This document shows, one piece after another, positions 43,380 to 50,671 of a DNA stretch of 64,000 nucleotides (positions are counted from its first letter, which is position 1; each line of letters opens with the position of its first letter). A program made the translations under genes and the position numbers. The notes under the pieces were generated by a model. The model did no database searches. It was not told the origin of the DNA and saw nothing but the letters and a program-made list of their open reading frames with translations. Origin of the DNA: Mucilaginibacter aquariorum (GTDB lineage Bacteria; Bacteroidota; Bacteroidia; Sphingobacteriales; Sphingobacteriaceae); assembly GCF_024498135.1 (NCBI RefSeq), contig NZ_JANHOH010000006.1, positions 1 through 64,000 on the forward strand. Direction: 5' to 3'.

Positions 43380-44279
43380 CTATCCCGCAATCACTTCGCT
43401 ACTACTGTTCCCGTCCCGCATCAATTTATACAATACCACGATTACCAGAAGGTAAAGCAACAAACTGGGTATTGCTGCCTCCACCCCAAAACTTCCGCCC
43501 GTAAGCCACTGGCTGTGCGTTGTCAGTTTAAACGGCATAATGGCTTGGTTGGCATCGGCTTGCGTGGTGGCAATGGCGGTTATTTTACCAACGAAAAAAA
43601 CATCCCACACTATATGCACTATGGCCGCATACCAAAGCGATTTGCTATACAGGTAGATTAAGGAAAACATGATTCCGGCTATTGTACCGCCAACAACTAC
43701 AATAAGTATATCGAGCGGCGTAAATGAGGGTAGCATAACAATATGCACTAGCCCGAACATTATTGAGGTGATGAAAACGGATTGCGCTATTGAACAACGG
43801 CCGCGGATAATCATAAACAAATGCCCGCGAAACAATGCCTCCTCGGTTATGCCTGCGGAGATAGAGATGGACAACCATGTTATAAATATGCCAAGCTTGT
43901 TGGCCAAGGTTAATGGAGTAGTATGCGCAAACGGCACCATTAAATTAAACAAGTAGTAAAATAACCCCACCATAAGCGGTAAAAGAAACGCAATGACTGT
44001 CCATTTAAACACTTTGATAAGCACCAAATTGCCATAAATAGCAGCTGGGTCATATGCTTTGATGACTTTTTTAGCGAAAAAATGAAGCGCAATGATGGTT
44101 AAGGGCAATCTTAATAAAATTTCACTTACCACAGTTTTGGCAGGCTGGTTGGCTATCCAAAAAGTTAACAACTGCGAAATAACAGCCGCCGTTACAAATA
44201 TTGCAATACAGGCAAGGGCGAATAAAATGATTTTTACTACGGACAATAAATGTGTGGTTTGCTTTAATGTTGTGTTCAT
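43380..44279 (-). CDS. CPBP-family intramembrane glutamic endopeptidase
   Basis: A 299-residue membrane protein with about eight spans and the CPBP (Rce1/ABI) motifs: ITEEALFRGHLF (EExxxR), a FGLVHIV His, and a later HIVWDVFF. Members cleave prenylated or membrane peptides, or protect against bacteriocins; the substrate here is unknown. It lies downstream of the PadR-HAAS pair on the same strand, 68 nt away, so it may belong to the same regulon. Confidence 0.85.
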   Translation of the reverse strand: MNTTLKQTTHLLSVVKIILFALACIAIFVTAAVISQLLTFWIANQPAKTVVSEILLRLPLTIIALHFFAKKVIKAYDPAAIYGNLVLIKVFKWTVIAFLLPLMVGLFYYLFNLMVPFAHTTPLTLANKLGIFITWLSISISAGITEEALFRGHLFMIIRGRCSIAQSVFITSIMFGLVHIVMLPSFTPLDILIVVVGGTIAGIMFSLIYLYSKSLWYAAIVHIVWDVFFVGKITAIATTQADANQAIMPFKLTTHSQWLTGGSFGVEAAIPSLLLYLLVIVVLYKLMRDGNSSSEVIAG

Positions 44280-44347
44280 ATTTTGTTTAAATATAGTTTA
44301 TAAATAATTGCATACGTAGCATAGCTATGTAATGGTAGCTGAAAAAG

Positions 44348-44926
44348 TTATCTCTTTTTCAGTAAGCGAAATAGCAGGGTGTTTAAGAAGTAAAATATGC
44401 CCATTAATGCAATAACAACTGCAATAAACCAGTTTCCCAGCAGTTCAATAAGTCCATCGGGTAAATCGCTGGTATATCCAAATGCAAACCAGTGCCCGTT
44501 TTGCACGAATAAGCCGGTATGCGTGGGCGAAATCAGTTTGATAATTGCCAACGAGCCAAAGGCCAGTATCAGCAAATAAATGATCCCAATTACAAAAAAA
44601 CCGGCGCCATTGGCAACGTTAAGGTACAATGCCTGCAAAATGTGCTTCGGGTTAAATGACCTGCCTGCCTGCTGTACTTTTTTATAAGCTATAGCCGGTT
44701 GCAATACCAGCTCGGGCGCGCCTAACTTATGAAGGGCGTCAACCAGTATGTCAACCTCGTTGCCGGCAACGCCACAATGGGTTGCTTCATAAACATGGCT
44801 GTTTAGCTCCATCAGCAGTTCCTGCTGGTCGGTGGGGGATAGGATGCTTATGCAACTGGTAACGCTGGCGAAGTAATCGTCGTATATTTTTTGTGCGGTT
44901 GGGTTTGTAAAAATTATTCTCTTCAT
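44348..44926 (-). CDS. HAAS-domain membrane protein paired with PadR
   Basis: A 192-residue protein. The N-terminal 75 residues form the HAAS signalling domain (LSPTDQQELLMELNSHVYEA, then ALHKLGAPELVLQPAIAYKK). Two or three membrane spans follow (about 105-130 and 160-185). HAAS proteins are almost always encoded with a PadR repressor and act as membrane partners in stress or antibiotic signalling. The start overlaps the PadR stop by 4 nt (ATGA). Confidence 0.8.
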   Translation of the reverse strand: MKRIIFTNPTAQKIYDDYFASVTSCISILSPTDQQELLMELNSHVYEATHCGVAGNEVDILVDALHKLGAPELVLQPAIAYKKVQQAGRSFNPKHILQALYLNVANGAGFFVIGIIYLLILAFGSLAIIKLISPTHTGLFVQNGHWFAFGYTSDLPDGLIELLGNWFIAVVIALMGIFYFLNTLLFRLLKKR

Positions 44927-45258
44927 TTCTCTATTTTGTGGATGGCGGTCCCTAAAGCCGACCAGATTTTCTTCATTTCGGTTAATGTAGCTTTACCGCT
45001 ATCAGTTAGTGTATAATACTTGCGTGGTATGCCTGACTCCTGCTCAACCCATTTGGAATCGACAATCCCCTCGGTTTTCAGGCGGTTCAATAGAGGATAT
45101 AAGGTGCCCTCGGCAACCTCAAGTGTAGTATGAATTTTTATTTCCTGCACCAACTCATAACCGTAGTATTCCTTTTCGTTAAGGATGATGAGGATGATGT
45201 AAGATAGCGTTCCCTTCTTTACCTGGGAAAACCAGTTCTGCACAAATTCAGTATTCAT
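44923..45258 (-). CDS. PadR-family transcriptional regulator
   Basis: A 111-residue winged-helix repressor: GTLSYIILIILNEKEYYGYE, EGTLYPLLNRLKTEGIVDSK, and GIPRKYYTLTDSGKATL, the standard PadR core. The ATG at 45258 is preferred over 45276 because a -7 box (TATATTTG on the minus strand, 45270-45263) lies between them. With that box the transcript would be almost leaderless. A 7-bp-arm inverted repeat covers the promoter, which suggests autoregulation. It is first in the PadR-HAAS(-CPBP) group. Confidence 0.9.
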   Translation of the reverse strand: MNTEFVQNWFSQVKKGTLSYIILIILNEKEYYGYELVQEIKIHTTLEVAEGTLYPLLNRLKTEGIVDSKWVEQESGIPRKYYTLTDSGKATLTEMKKIWSALGTAIHKIEK

Positions 45259-45288
45259 TGTACAAATATAGAACATAGTTATACAATG
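45256..45288 (-). promoter_or_regulatory. PadR promoter with CATTGTA/TACAATG inverted repeat
   Basis: CATTGTA (45256-45262) and TACAATG (45282-45288) are inverted copies that bracket the -7 box TATATTTG. PadR proteins bind dyads built on ATGT/ACAT-like halves, which these contain. It is probably the autoregulatory operator. Confidence 0.5.
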
Positions 45289-45333
45289 TATGATGCTTTG
45301 CTATGTTTTTTCTCAATAGTATATTGAAACAGC

Positions 45334-45465
45334 CTATTTTGAGAAATAGGCTTCATCGACGATATTATTCAACTCGATACTATCAGCATAATGGGCGTTG
45401 ATAAAAGGCTCAACCTGCACTATGCCGCGGTAAAGGTATGGGTTGGGGTAGTGGTGGTTTATCAT
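45334..45465 (-). pseudogene. Short coding remnant or small gene (43 aa) ending in a hairpin
   Basis: ATG at 45465 to TAG at 45334 encodes 43 residues, including YLYRGIVQVEPFINAHYADS and ending in EAYFSK. The composition is that of an ordinary globular protein's C-terminal end. A perfect hairpin (AGCCTATTT-TGAG-AAATAGGCT, 45331-45352) overlaps its stop. It is probably the 3' remnant of a deleted gene with its terminator, but a real small gene is possible. Confidence 0.35.
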
Positions 45466-45551
45466 TTATCCGGCCTTATAGATGTATTACTAAATTAGGG
45501 AGGAAGTTGGCAAAGTGACTTTAGGGGTAGATGAAGCTTATAAAATAGAAA

Positions 45552-45607
45552 GGTTCATAAATCAAGCTGCCGGATATTGCTATCTTTTGCAGTATGATTT
45601 ATGAACC
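45552..45607. repeat. 13-bp-arm inverted repeat with 30-nt loop
   Basis: GGTTCATAAATCA and TGATTTATGAACC are perfect inverted copies. Inside them CTGC and GCAG can pair further, giving an extended stem. It lies 22 nt beyond the stop of the 65-residue gene on the minus strand. The T-tract expected of a terminator is missing, so this may be a small mobile palindrome or a structured RNA end. Confidence 0.55.
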
Positions 45608-45628
45608 AGTACTTTGCCGTAGTACCAA

Positions 45629-45826
45629 TTAGCGAAGGCTTTTTGAGTAATCGAGGATATGATGGATCGTCTGCAGTTTTGGTTTCTTTTTTAGAAGATC
45701 CAAATCTGCACGGATAGAATGATAAAACATCACATCATCCGCCTCCAGATTTTCATGTACCTCTGATTGCTTCACCTGAGCTTTATTAGTGACCGAATTT
45801 AAAATTGAAGTAAAGGTTTCACCCAT
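45629..45826 (-). CDS. Small hypothetical protein (65 aa)
   Basis: A soluble, mostly helical 65-residue protein with ENLEADDVMFYHSIRADLDL and a basic C-terminus (HHILDYSKSLR). I do not recognise the family. The frame is open from an ATG and no overlapping frame competes, so it is probably real. It is isolated, with a structured repeat on its 3' side. Confidence 0.5.
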   Translation of the reverse strand: MGETFTSILNSVTNKAQVKQSEVHENLEADDVMFYHSIRADLDLLKKKPKLQTIHHILDYSKSLR

Positions 45827-46203
45827 AAGCTGTTGTTTGTTTAATTATAAAAGTAACGAGAATTTTTTAGGATTATTTTATAAAGATGAAAATTAAATGA
45901 AATTTTTTTTGAGAGTTAATTTTTCCTTAACCTGCACGGTTTAAATTAATAATATTAACTCATTCAATGGAAATTAATAGGGAGTTTCGCATTTAAACGA
46001 TAAGACGATGTGCCTTATTGTGTGATTAAGGCCTAATTGAAAAATATATTTAATACCCTTATCCAGAGCTGGGTAACGAATGAAACATTAAGGTAAAAAT
46101 TGTGGAATGAAGAATTATGGCAAATAAAAAAGCTACCCTGAATTGGTGTAGCTTTTTTATTTTTATCGCCGGCTCTATCTAACAGATGCCAGGTAGGGGG
46201 TAG
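45827..46203. other. AT-rich intergenic region, terminator only
   Basis: About 375 nt between two minus-strand genes. It contains the terminator at 46126-46158 and probably the promoter of the 65-residue gene near 45840-45900. I see no coding frame or RNA structure beyond these. Confidence 0.6.
46126..46158. terminator. Terminator after the ECF sigma factor gene
   Basis: AAAAAAGCTAC and GTAGCTTTTTT arms with an 11-nt loop and A/T tracts on both sides. It lies 46 nt past the sigma factor stop on the minus strand and can act in both directions. Confidence 0.8.
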
Positions 46204-46788
46204 TTAATTTTTCAAGCTCATTTCCTTGCTTTGCATCATTTTACGCAGGTTATTAAGCGCATAACGCATGCGGCCAAGGGCAGTGTTAATGCTTACATCG
46301 GTAACATCGGCTATTTCTTTAAAGCTCATATCGCCAAAATGGCGCATAATTAATACCTCTTTTTGTTCGGATGGTAAAAGTTGTATTAAGCTTTTAAGAT
46401 CTTTATGGGTTTGTTCGCGCACAAGGCGGTCTTCGGCACTTTCATCATAATTACCCAGTACTTCAAAAATATCGAAGTCGTCGCCATTGCTCACCATGGG
46501 CGCACGCTTTTCACGGCGGAAATGGTCAATTACCAAGTTATGGCCAATACGGGTCACCCACGGTAAAAACTTGCCTTCCTCGTTATATTTGCCTGCTTTT
46601 AGCGTGTTAATAACTTTAATAAACGTATCCTGAAAAATATCTTCGGCAAGGGCTTCGTCCTTAACCAGCAAATAAATAGAAGTGTAAATTTTTGATTGGT
46701 ATCGCCTAATGAGTTCCACAAGGCCTGCCTCGTCTCCGGCAATATACAGATGGATTAGATCCTGATCACTTTTCAATTGAAAATCCAT
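46204..46788 (-). CDS. ECF-type RNA polymerase sigma factor
   Basis: A 194-residue group 4 sigma factor. Region 2 spans about 25-95 (YQSKIYTSIYLLVKDEALAE, DIFQDTFIKVINTL, FLPWVTRIGHNLVIDHFRRE) and region 4 about 130-185 (LPSEQKEVLIMRHFGDMSFK, EIADVTDVSINTALGRMRYA). No anti-sigma gene is adjacent, unlike FecI/FecR pairs, which fits the stand-alone RpoE-like sigma factors common in Bacteroidota. It is divergent from uvrA, 406 nt away. Confidence 0.9.
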   Translation of the reverse strand: MDFQLKSDQDLIHLYIAGDEAGLVELIRRYQSKIYTSIYLLVKDEALAEDIFQDTFIKVINTLKAGKYNEEGKFLPWVTRIGHNLVIDHFRREKRAPMVSNGDDFDIFEVLGNYDESAEDRLVREQTHKDLKSLIQLLPSEQKEVLIMRHFGDMSFKEIADVTDVSINTALGRMRYALNNLRKMMQSKEMSLKN

Positions 46789-47194
46789 AGAAAGCTACTA
46801 ATAAACTAAATTAATTTTTTTGTCGTTATTAAAAGTAGAGTTCTATCTATAGCGTATTCTTTATAGGGTTAAGGAAATATTACCCTCAAATATAATAATC
46901 TTAAAAAATAAAAACAAATATTTTTTAATAGGGTATGTTACGTCAATGCCATAATAGCTATATGTCAGTATAATGCAAACTCTTTTATTAATAACCAATT
47001 AACCTTCATAATTACTCAAACTCATTTGGATAAAGCTAAATATTTTAGGATTTTTGCAGTCCAAAAGTTCATAGTTAACAAATCACAGTTCGTTGTAAAT
47101 TATTTAGTTAGACCACTGGTTTTCTGAATGGTTTAATTAAATCAACGAACAAATAATTGCAGGATCTGTAAACAATGGACCACGAACTATCAGT
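46789..47194. other. Long divergent intergenic region between sigma factor and uvrA
   Basis: About 400 nt, AT-rich, expected to hold promoters for both genes. No exact TAnnTTTG box, hairpin or coding frame was found on a manual read. Confidence 0.55.
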
Positions 47195-50113
47195 ATGATT
47201 AAAGAAGCAGAAAAAGATCCGAAAAAACATATTATAATAAAAGGGGCAAGGGTACATAACCTTAAAAATATAGATGTTGCCATCCCTAAAAATAAGCTGG
47301 TTGTTATAACCGGTATGTCGGGCTCGGGTAAATCATCCCTTGCTTTTGATACTTTGTATGCCGAGGGACAGCGCCGTTACGTGGAGAGTTTATCATCGTA
47401 CGCGCGGCAGTTTTTGGGCCGTATGAACAAGCCTGATGTCGACTATATTAAAGGAATAGCCCCGGCAATAGCCATTGAGCAGAAGGTAATTACCAGCAAC
47501 CCACGTTCAACCGTAGGTACTTCTACCGAGATCTACGATTATCTGAAGTTGCTTTTCTCGCGCATAGGCAAAACTATTTCGCCTGTATCTGGCGGTATTG
47601 TAAAAAAAGATTCTGTTACCGATGTTATTAATTTTATTACCTCCCTACCAGATGAAACACAGGTAACTATATTATGCCCGCTGCATCCGCACAATAACCG
47701 CAGCATTAAAGAGGAACTGGCTGTTTTAATGCAAAAAGGTTTTGTAAGGGTGGAGTTTGACGGGCAGGTATCGCGTATCGAATCGTTACTGGAAGATGAA
47801 AGTATAGACGGTTCATCGATGGTTGTTGATGAAGAAGCTGCACCGGCAAGAGGTAAAAAGACAAAAGTAAAAAAAGGCGAAACCGCGACAGTTGAATCTT
47901 CATTGCCGGCTGTTTCTGTTGTGCGTATTGTGATAGACCGGATCAACAAAAACGAGGAAGAAGAAACCATTAGTCGTTTAGCCGATAGTATACAAACCGC
48001 ATTTTTTGAAGGTAAAGGTGATTGCTATATACGATATAAAGAAGTCTCCCCTATCGGGGGAGATTTAGAGGGGGCTGAAACAGAACGTTTCTTTTGCGAT
48101 AGGTTTGAGCTGGATAACATCCGCTTTGAAGAACCAACGGCAAACTTTTTCAGCTTTAATAACCCATATGGGGCTTGTAAACGCTGCGAGGGTTATGGTA
48201 AGGTAATTGGTATAGATGAAGACTTGGTCATCCCAGACAAAAGCAAAACCATTTACGAGGGTGCCATTGCCCCCTGGCGTGGTGAAAAAATGCGCGAGTG
48301 GAACGATGTGCTGGTGAAGAACTCCCTGAAATTTGATTTTCCGATCCATCGACAATACAACCAACTAACCGAAGAGCAACAGAGATTACTTTGGACAGGT
48401 AACCAATACTTCCGAGGATTGGATGCTTTCTTCAAGGAGATGGAGGAGCAAACCTACAAGATCCAATACCGTGTGCTGTTATCCCGCTACCGTGGTAAAA
48501 CTACCTGCCCGGAATGTAAAGGGAGCCGCTTACGTAAGGATGCATCGTACGTGAAAATAGCAGGCAAATCCATTACCGATGTGGTATTGATGCCCTTAGA
48601 TGGTGCGCTGGAATTTTTTAGTAACCTTAAATTAAACGAAACTGACGTTAAGGTGGGCAAGCGCCTGTTACTGGAAATAACTAACCGTTTAAGCTTTTTA
48701 AATGATGTGGGATTAGCCTATTTAACGCTTAACCGTTTATCAAACACGCTATCGGGTGGCGAATCGCAACGTATAAACCTGGCTACCTCATTAGGGAGCA
48801 GCCTGGTGGGATCTATATATGTGTTGGATGAACCGAGCATTGGCTTGCACCCACGCGATACCCAGCGTTTGGTAACCGTGCTAAAATCGTTGCGCGATGT
48901 GGGTAATACCGTTTTGGTGGTTGAGCACGAAGAAGAGATAATGAAAGCCGCCGACCATATCATTGATATTGGGCCCGAAGCCGGTACACATGGCGGTAAT
49001 TTAATTTTCACCGGCACTTACGACCAAATTATAACTGACGATACCAGCTTAACAGGTAAATACCTGAGCGGTCGCGAAGAAATAGCTATTCCGAAAAGCC
49101 GCCGTAAATGGAGCGATTTTATTGAGATAAAAGGCGCCCGCGAGAATAACCTGAAGCATGCCAACGCCAAGTTCCCGTTAGGGGTGCTTACTGTAGTGAC
49201 GGGTGTATCGGGCTCGGGTAAAACAAGTTTGGTAAAACGCATTTTGGCGCCAGCCCTGCAAAAAACATTGGGCAATTACAGCGGCGATCAAAGTGGTGCA
49301 TTTGATAGTATTGAAGGCGATTACGCTAAGATAGAACAGGTAGAACTGGTTGATCAGAACCCGATAGGCCGTTCATCAAGATCAAACCCAGTTACCTATG
49401 TTAAGGCCTGGGACGAGATCCGTAACCTGTACGCCGCCTTACCTGTTGCTAAGGCAGCAGGCTTAAAACCCTCGGCATTCTCCTTTAACGTTGAAGGTGG
49501 CCGTTGCGATGTCTGCCAGGGCGAGGGTGAAGTGAAGATAGAAATGCAGTTTATGGCAGATATCTTCCTAACCTGCGAGGCTTGTGGCGGTAAACGCTTT
49601 AAACAGCATATATTAGACGTTACCTACCAGGATAAAAACGTATCGGAAGTGCTGGAGCTAACCATTGACGAAGCTTTAGAATTCTTTGCTAAAGAACCAA
49701 AGATCATCGCCAAAATAAAACCTTTGGTTGATGTTGGTTTGGGTTATGTACAGTTGGGGCAATCGTCAAACACCTTGTCGGGTGGCGAGGCGCAGCGCAT
49801 TAAGCTGGCATCTTTCCTTGTGAAGGGTAACAATACCCATAAAACACTTTTTATATTTGATGAGCCGACAACAGGGTTGCATTTCGCGGATATTAAGAAG
49901 CTGCTGAAATCATTTGATGCGCTGTTAGAGCATGGTAACACCATTATTGTAATAGAACATAACATGGACGTTATTAAATGTGCCGACTGGGTGATAGATA
50001 TTGGTCCCGAAGGTGGCGACCGTGGCGGTAACGTAGTTTTTGAAGGCCTGCCCGAAGATCTGATAAAAGTTGAGGATAGTTATACCGGAAAGTTCTTGAA
50101 AGAGAGGTTTTAA
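47195..50113 (+). CDS. uvrA: Excinuclease ABC subunit A
   Basis: The damage-recognition ATPase of nucleotide excision repair; it loads UvrB at lesions. The 972-residue protein has two ABC modules: Walker A GMSGSGKSS (about 49-57) and GVSGSGKTS, with signatures NTLSGGESQRINLA and NTLSGGEAQRIKLA. Zinc-finger Cys pairs occur in CKRCEGYG, CPECKGSR and CDVCQGEG...CEACGGKR. Two insertions are unusual: a Lys/Ala-rich linker around 207-235, and residues 283-294 (EVSPIGGDLEGA), which are encoded by a palindromic intergenic repeat. Catalytic motifs are intact. It is divergent from the sigma factor and has no uvrB neighbour. Confidence 0.95.
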   Translation: MIKEAEKDPKKHIIIKGARVHNLKNIDVAIPKNKLVVITGMSGSGKSSLAFDTLYAEGQRRYVESLSSYARQFLGRMNKPDVDYIKGIAPAIAIEQKVITSNPRSTVGTSTEIYDYLKLLFSRIGKTISPVSGGIVKKDSVTDVINFITSLPDETQVTILCPLHPHNNRSIKEELAVLMQKGFVRVEFDGQVSRIESLLEDESIDGSSMVVDEEAAPARGKKTKVKKGETATVESSLPAVSVVRIVIDRINKNEEEETISRLADSIQTAFFEGKGDCYIRYKEVSPIGGDLEGAETERFFCDRFELDNIRFEEPTANFFSFNNPYGACKRCEGYGKVIGIDEDLVIPDKSKTIYEGAIAPWRGEKMREWNDVLVKNSLKFDFPIHRQYNQLTEEQQRLLWTGNQYFRGLDAFFKEMEEQTYKIQYRVLLSRYRGKTTCPECKGSRLRKDASYVKIAGKSITDVVLMPLDGALEFFSNLKLNETDVKVGKRLLLEITNRLSFLNDVGLAYLTLNRLSNTLSGGESQRINLATSLGSSLVGSIYVLDEPSIGLHPRDTQRLVTVLKSLRDVGNTVLVVEHEEEIMKAADHIIDIGPEAGTHGGNLIFTGTYDQIITDDTSLTGKYLSGREEIAIPKSRRKWSDFIEIKGARENNLKHANAKFPLGVLTVVTGVSGSGKTSLVKRILAPALQKTLGNYSGDQSGAFDSIEGDYAKIEQVELVDQNPIGRSSRSNPVTYVKAWDEIRNLYAALPVAKAAGLKPSAFSFNVEGGRCDVCQGEGEVKIEMQFMADIFLTCEACGGKRFKQHILDVTYQDKNVSEVLELTIDEALEFFAKEPKIIAKIKPLVDVGLGYVQLGQSSNTLSGGEAQRIKLASFLVKGNNTHKTLFIFDEPTTGLHFADIKKLLKSFDALLEHGNTIIVIEHNMDVIKCADWVIDIGPEGGDRGGNVVFEGLPEDLIKVEDSYTGKFLKERF
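48042..48076 (+). repeat. Palindromic repeat element inserted in frame within uvrA
   Basis: The 35-nt segment AAGTC-[TCCCC-TATC-GGGGGA]-GATTTAGAGGGGGCT is made of a hairpin and a fixed tail. It matches copy B (50117-50152, other strand), which reads AAGTC-[hairpin]-GATTTAGGTGAGGCT. Here it lies inside the coding sequence and adds about 12 residues to UvrA. Confidence 0.7.
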
Positions 50114-50116
50114 AGG

Positions 50117-50152
50117 AGCCTCACCTAAATCCTCTCCAAAGGAGAGGACTTT
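50117..50152 (-). repeat. Second copy of the palindromic repeat, just after uvrA
   Basis: On the minus strand: AAAGTC, then CTCTCC-TTTG-GAGAGG, then ATTTAGGTGAGGCT. The ends agree with the uvrA-internal copy, while the stem sequence differs but still pairs. It begins 4 nt after the uvrA stop and could also serve as its terminator. Confidence 0.7.
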
Positions 50153-50234
50153 AAATAGTAAGCGATGGGTTTTAAACTCATCGCTTTTTTATGCGATACT
50201 GCGGTTTCCGTGGAGGGAATGTCATATTTATCTA

Positions 50235-50280
50235 TTAATACATAGAAATGTTTCTATGTATTAATGTTTTTATACCTTTG
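50235..50280 (+). promoter_or_regulatory. arsR promoter with perfect 14-bp-arm operator
   Basis: TTAATACATAGAAA (50235-50248), a TG centre and TTTCTATGTATTAA (50251-50264) form a perfect palindrome. A -7 box TACCTTTG lies at 50273-50280, with TTTC at the -33 position inside the right arm. This is the layout of an autorepressed ArsR gene. A half-site is repeated before the downstream transporter. Confidence 0.75.
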
Positions 50281-50323
50281 GCTGATAATGATTGTGAGCC
50301 GCGGCTTATCGTCAGCTAAAATA

Positions 50324-50599
50324 ATGGACAATAAAAAGATAGAAAAAATTTCCCGGGCACTGAGCGATGCAAGCCGCATTGCCATTTTGCAGGAATTTAA
50401 GAAGAAAAAGGATTGCCTGTATTGCGCGGAGATCAATGATCTGCTGGATATGACCCAGCCTTCTGTTTCGCACCATATAAAACAATTGGTAGATGCCGAT
50501 CTGCTATTACCAAAAAAAGAGGGGCGGAACCTAAAGTACGTGCTTAACCAGCAGGTGCTTAGCGATTACATAGCCAGCCTCAACGAATTAAAAGACTAA
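50324..50599 (+). CDS. ArsR-family winged-helix repressor
   Basis: A 91-residue regulator starting at MDNKKIEKISRALSDASRIA; an upstream ATG at 50264 falls inside the operator and is rejected. The winged-helix core is clear: IAILQEFKK, INDLLDMTQPSVSHHIKQLV, DADLLLPKKEGRNLKYVLN. A Cys pair (DCLYCAEI) near residue 27 is close to, but not the same as, the ELCVC metal site, so the inducer could be a metal, a thiol-reactive compound or another ligand. The MFS exporter 72 nt downstream is the probable target. Confidence 0.88.
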   Translation: MDNKKIEKISRALSDASRIAILQEFKKKKDCLYCAEINDLLDMTQPSVSHHIKQLVDADLLLPKKEGRNLKYVLNQQVLSDYIASLNELKD

Positions 50600-50635
50600 C
50601 ATCTATTTAAAGGATCAACATAAATATTTATCGAC

Positions 50636-50648
50636 TAATACATAGAAA
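50636..50648 (+). promoter_or_regulatory. ArsR half-operator upstream of the MFS exporter
   Basis: TAATACATAGAAA is identical to the left arm of the arsR operator. The right half (TTCAAATATATAAA) is only loosely conserved. The site lies 23 nt before the exporter ATG, consistent with weaker control by the same repressor. Confidence 0.6.
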
Positions 50649-50671
50649 CATTCAAATATATAAATCAACCT

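Noticed and set aside
46789..47194. Hidden gene or RNA in the sigma factor-uvrA gap
   Set aside because: Neither strand has a frame with protein-like composition or a clear stem-loop; it is best read as long leader and promoter DNA.
47539..47970. 143-codon minus-strand frame within uvrA
   Set aside because: It is antisense to conserved UvrA sequence and has a Ser-run-rich shadow composition.
50264..50323. Upstream ATG for arsR that adds 20 residues
   Set aside because: It lies inside the operator palindrome and upstream of the -7 box, so it cannot be translated from this promoter.
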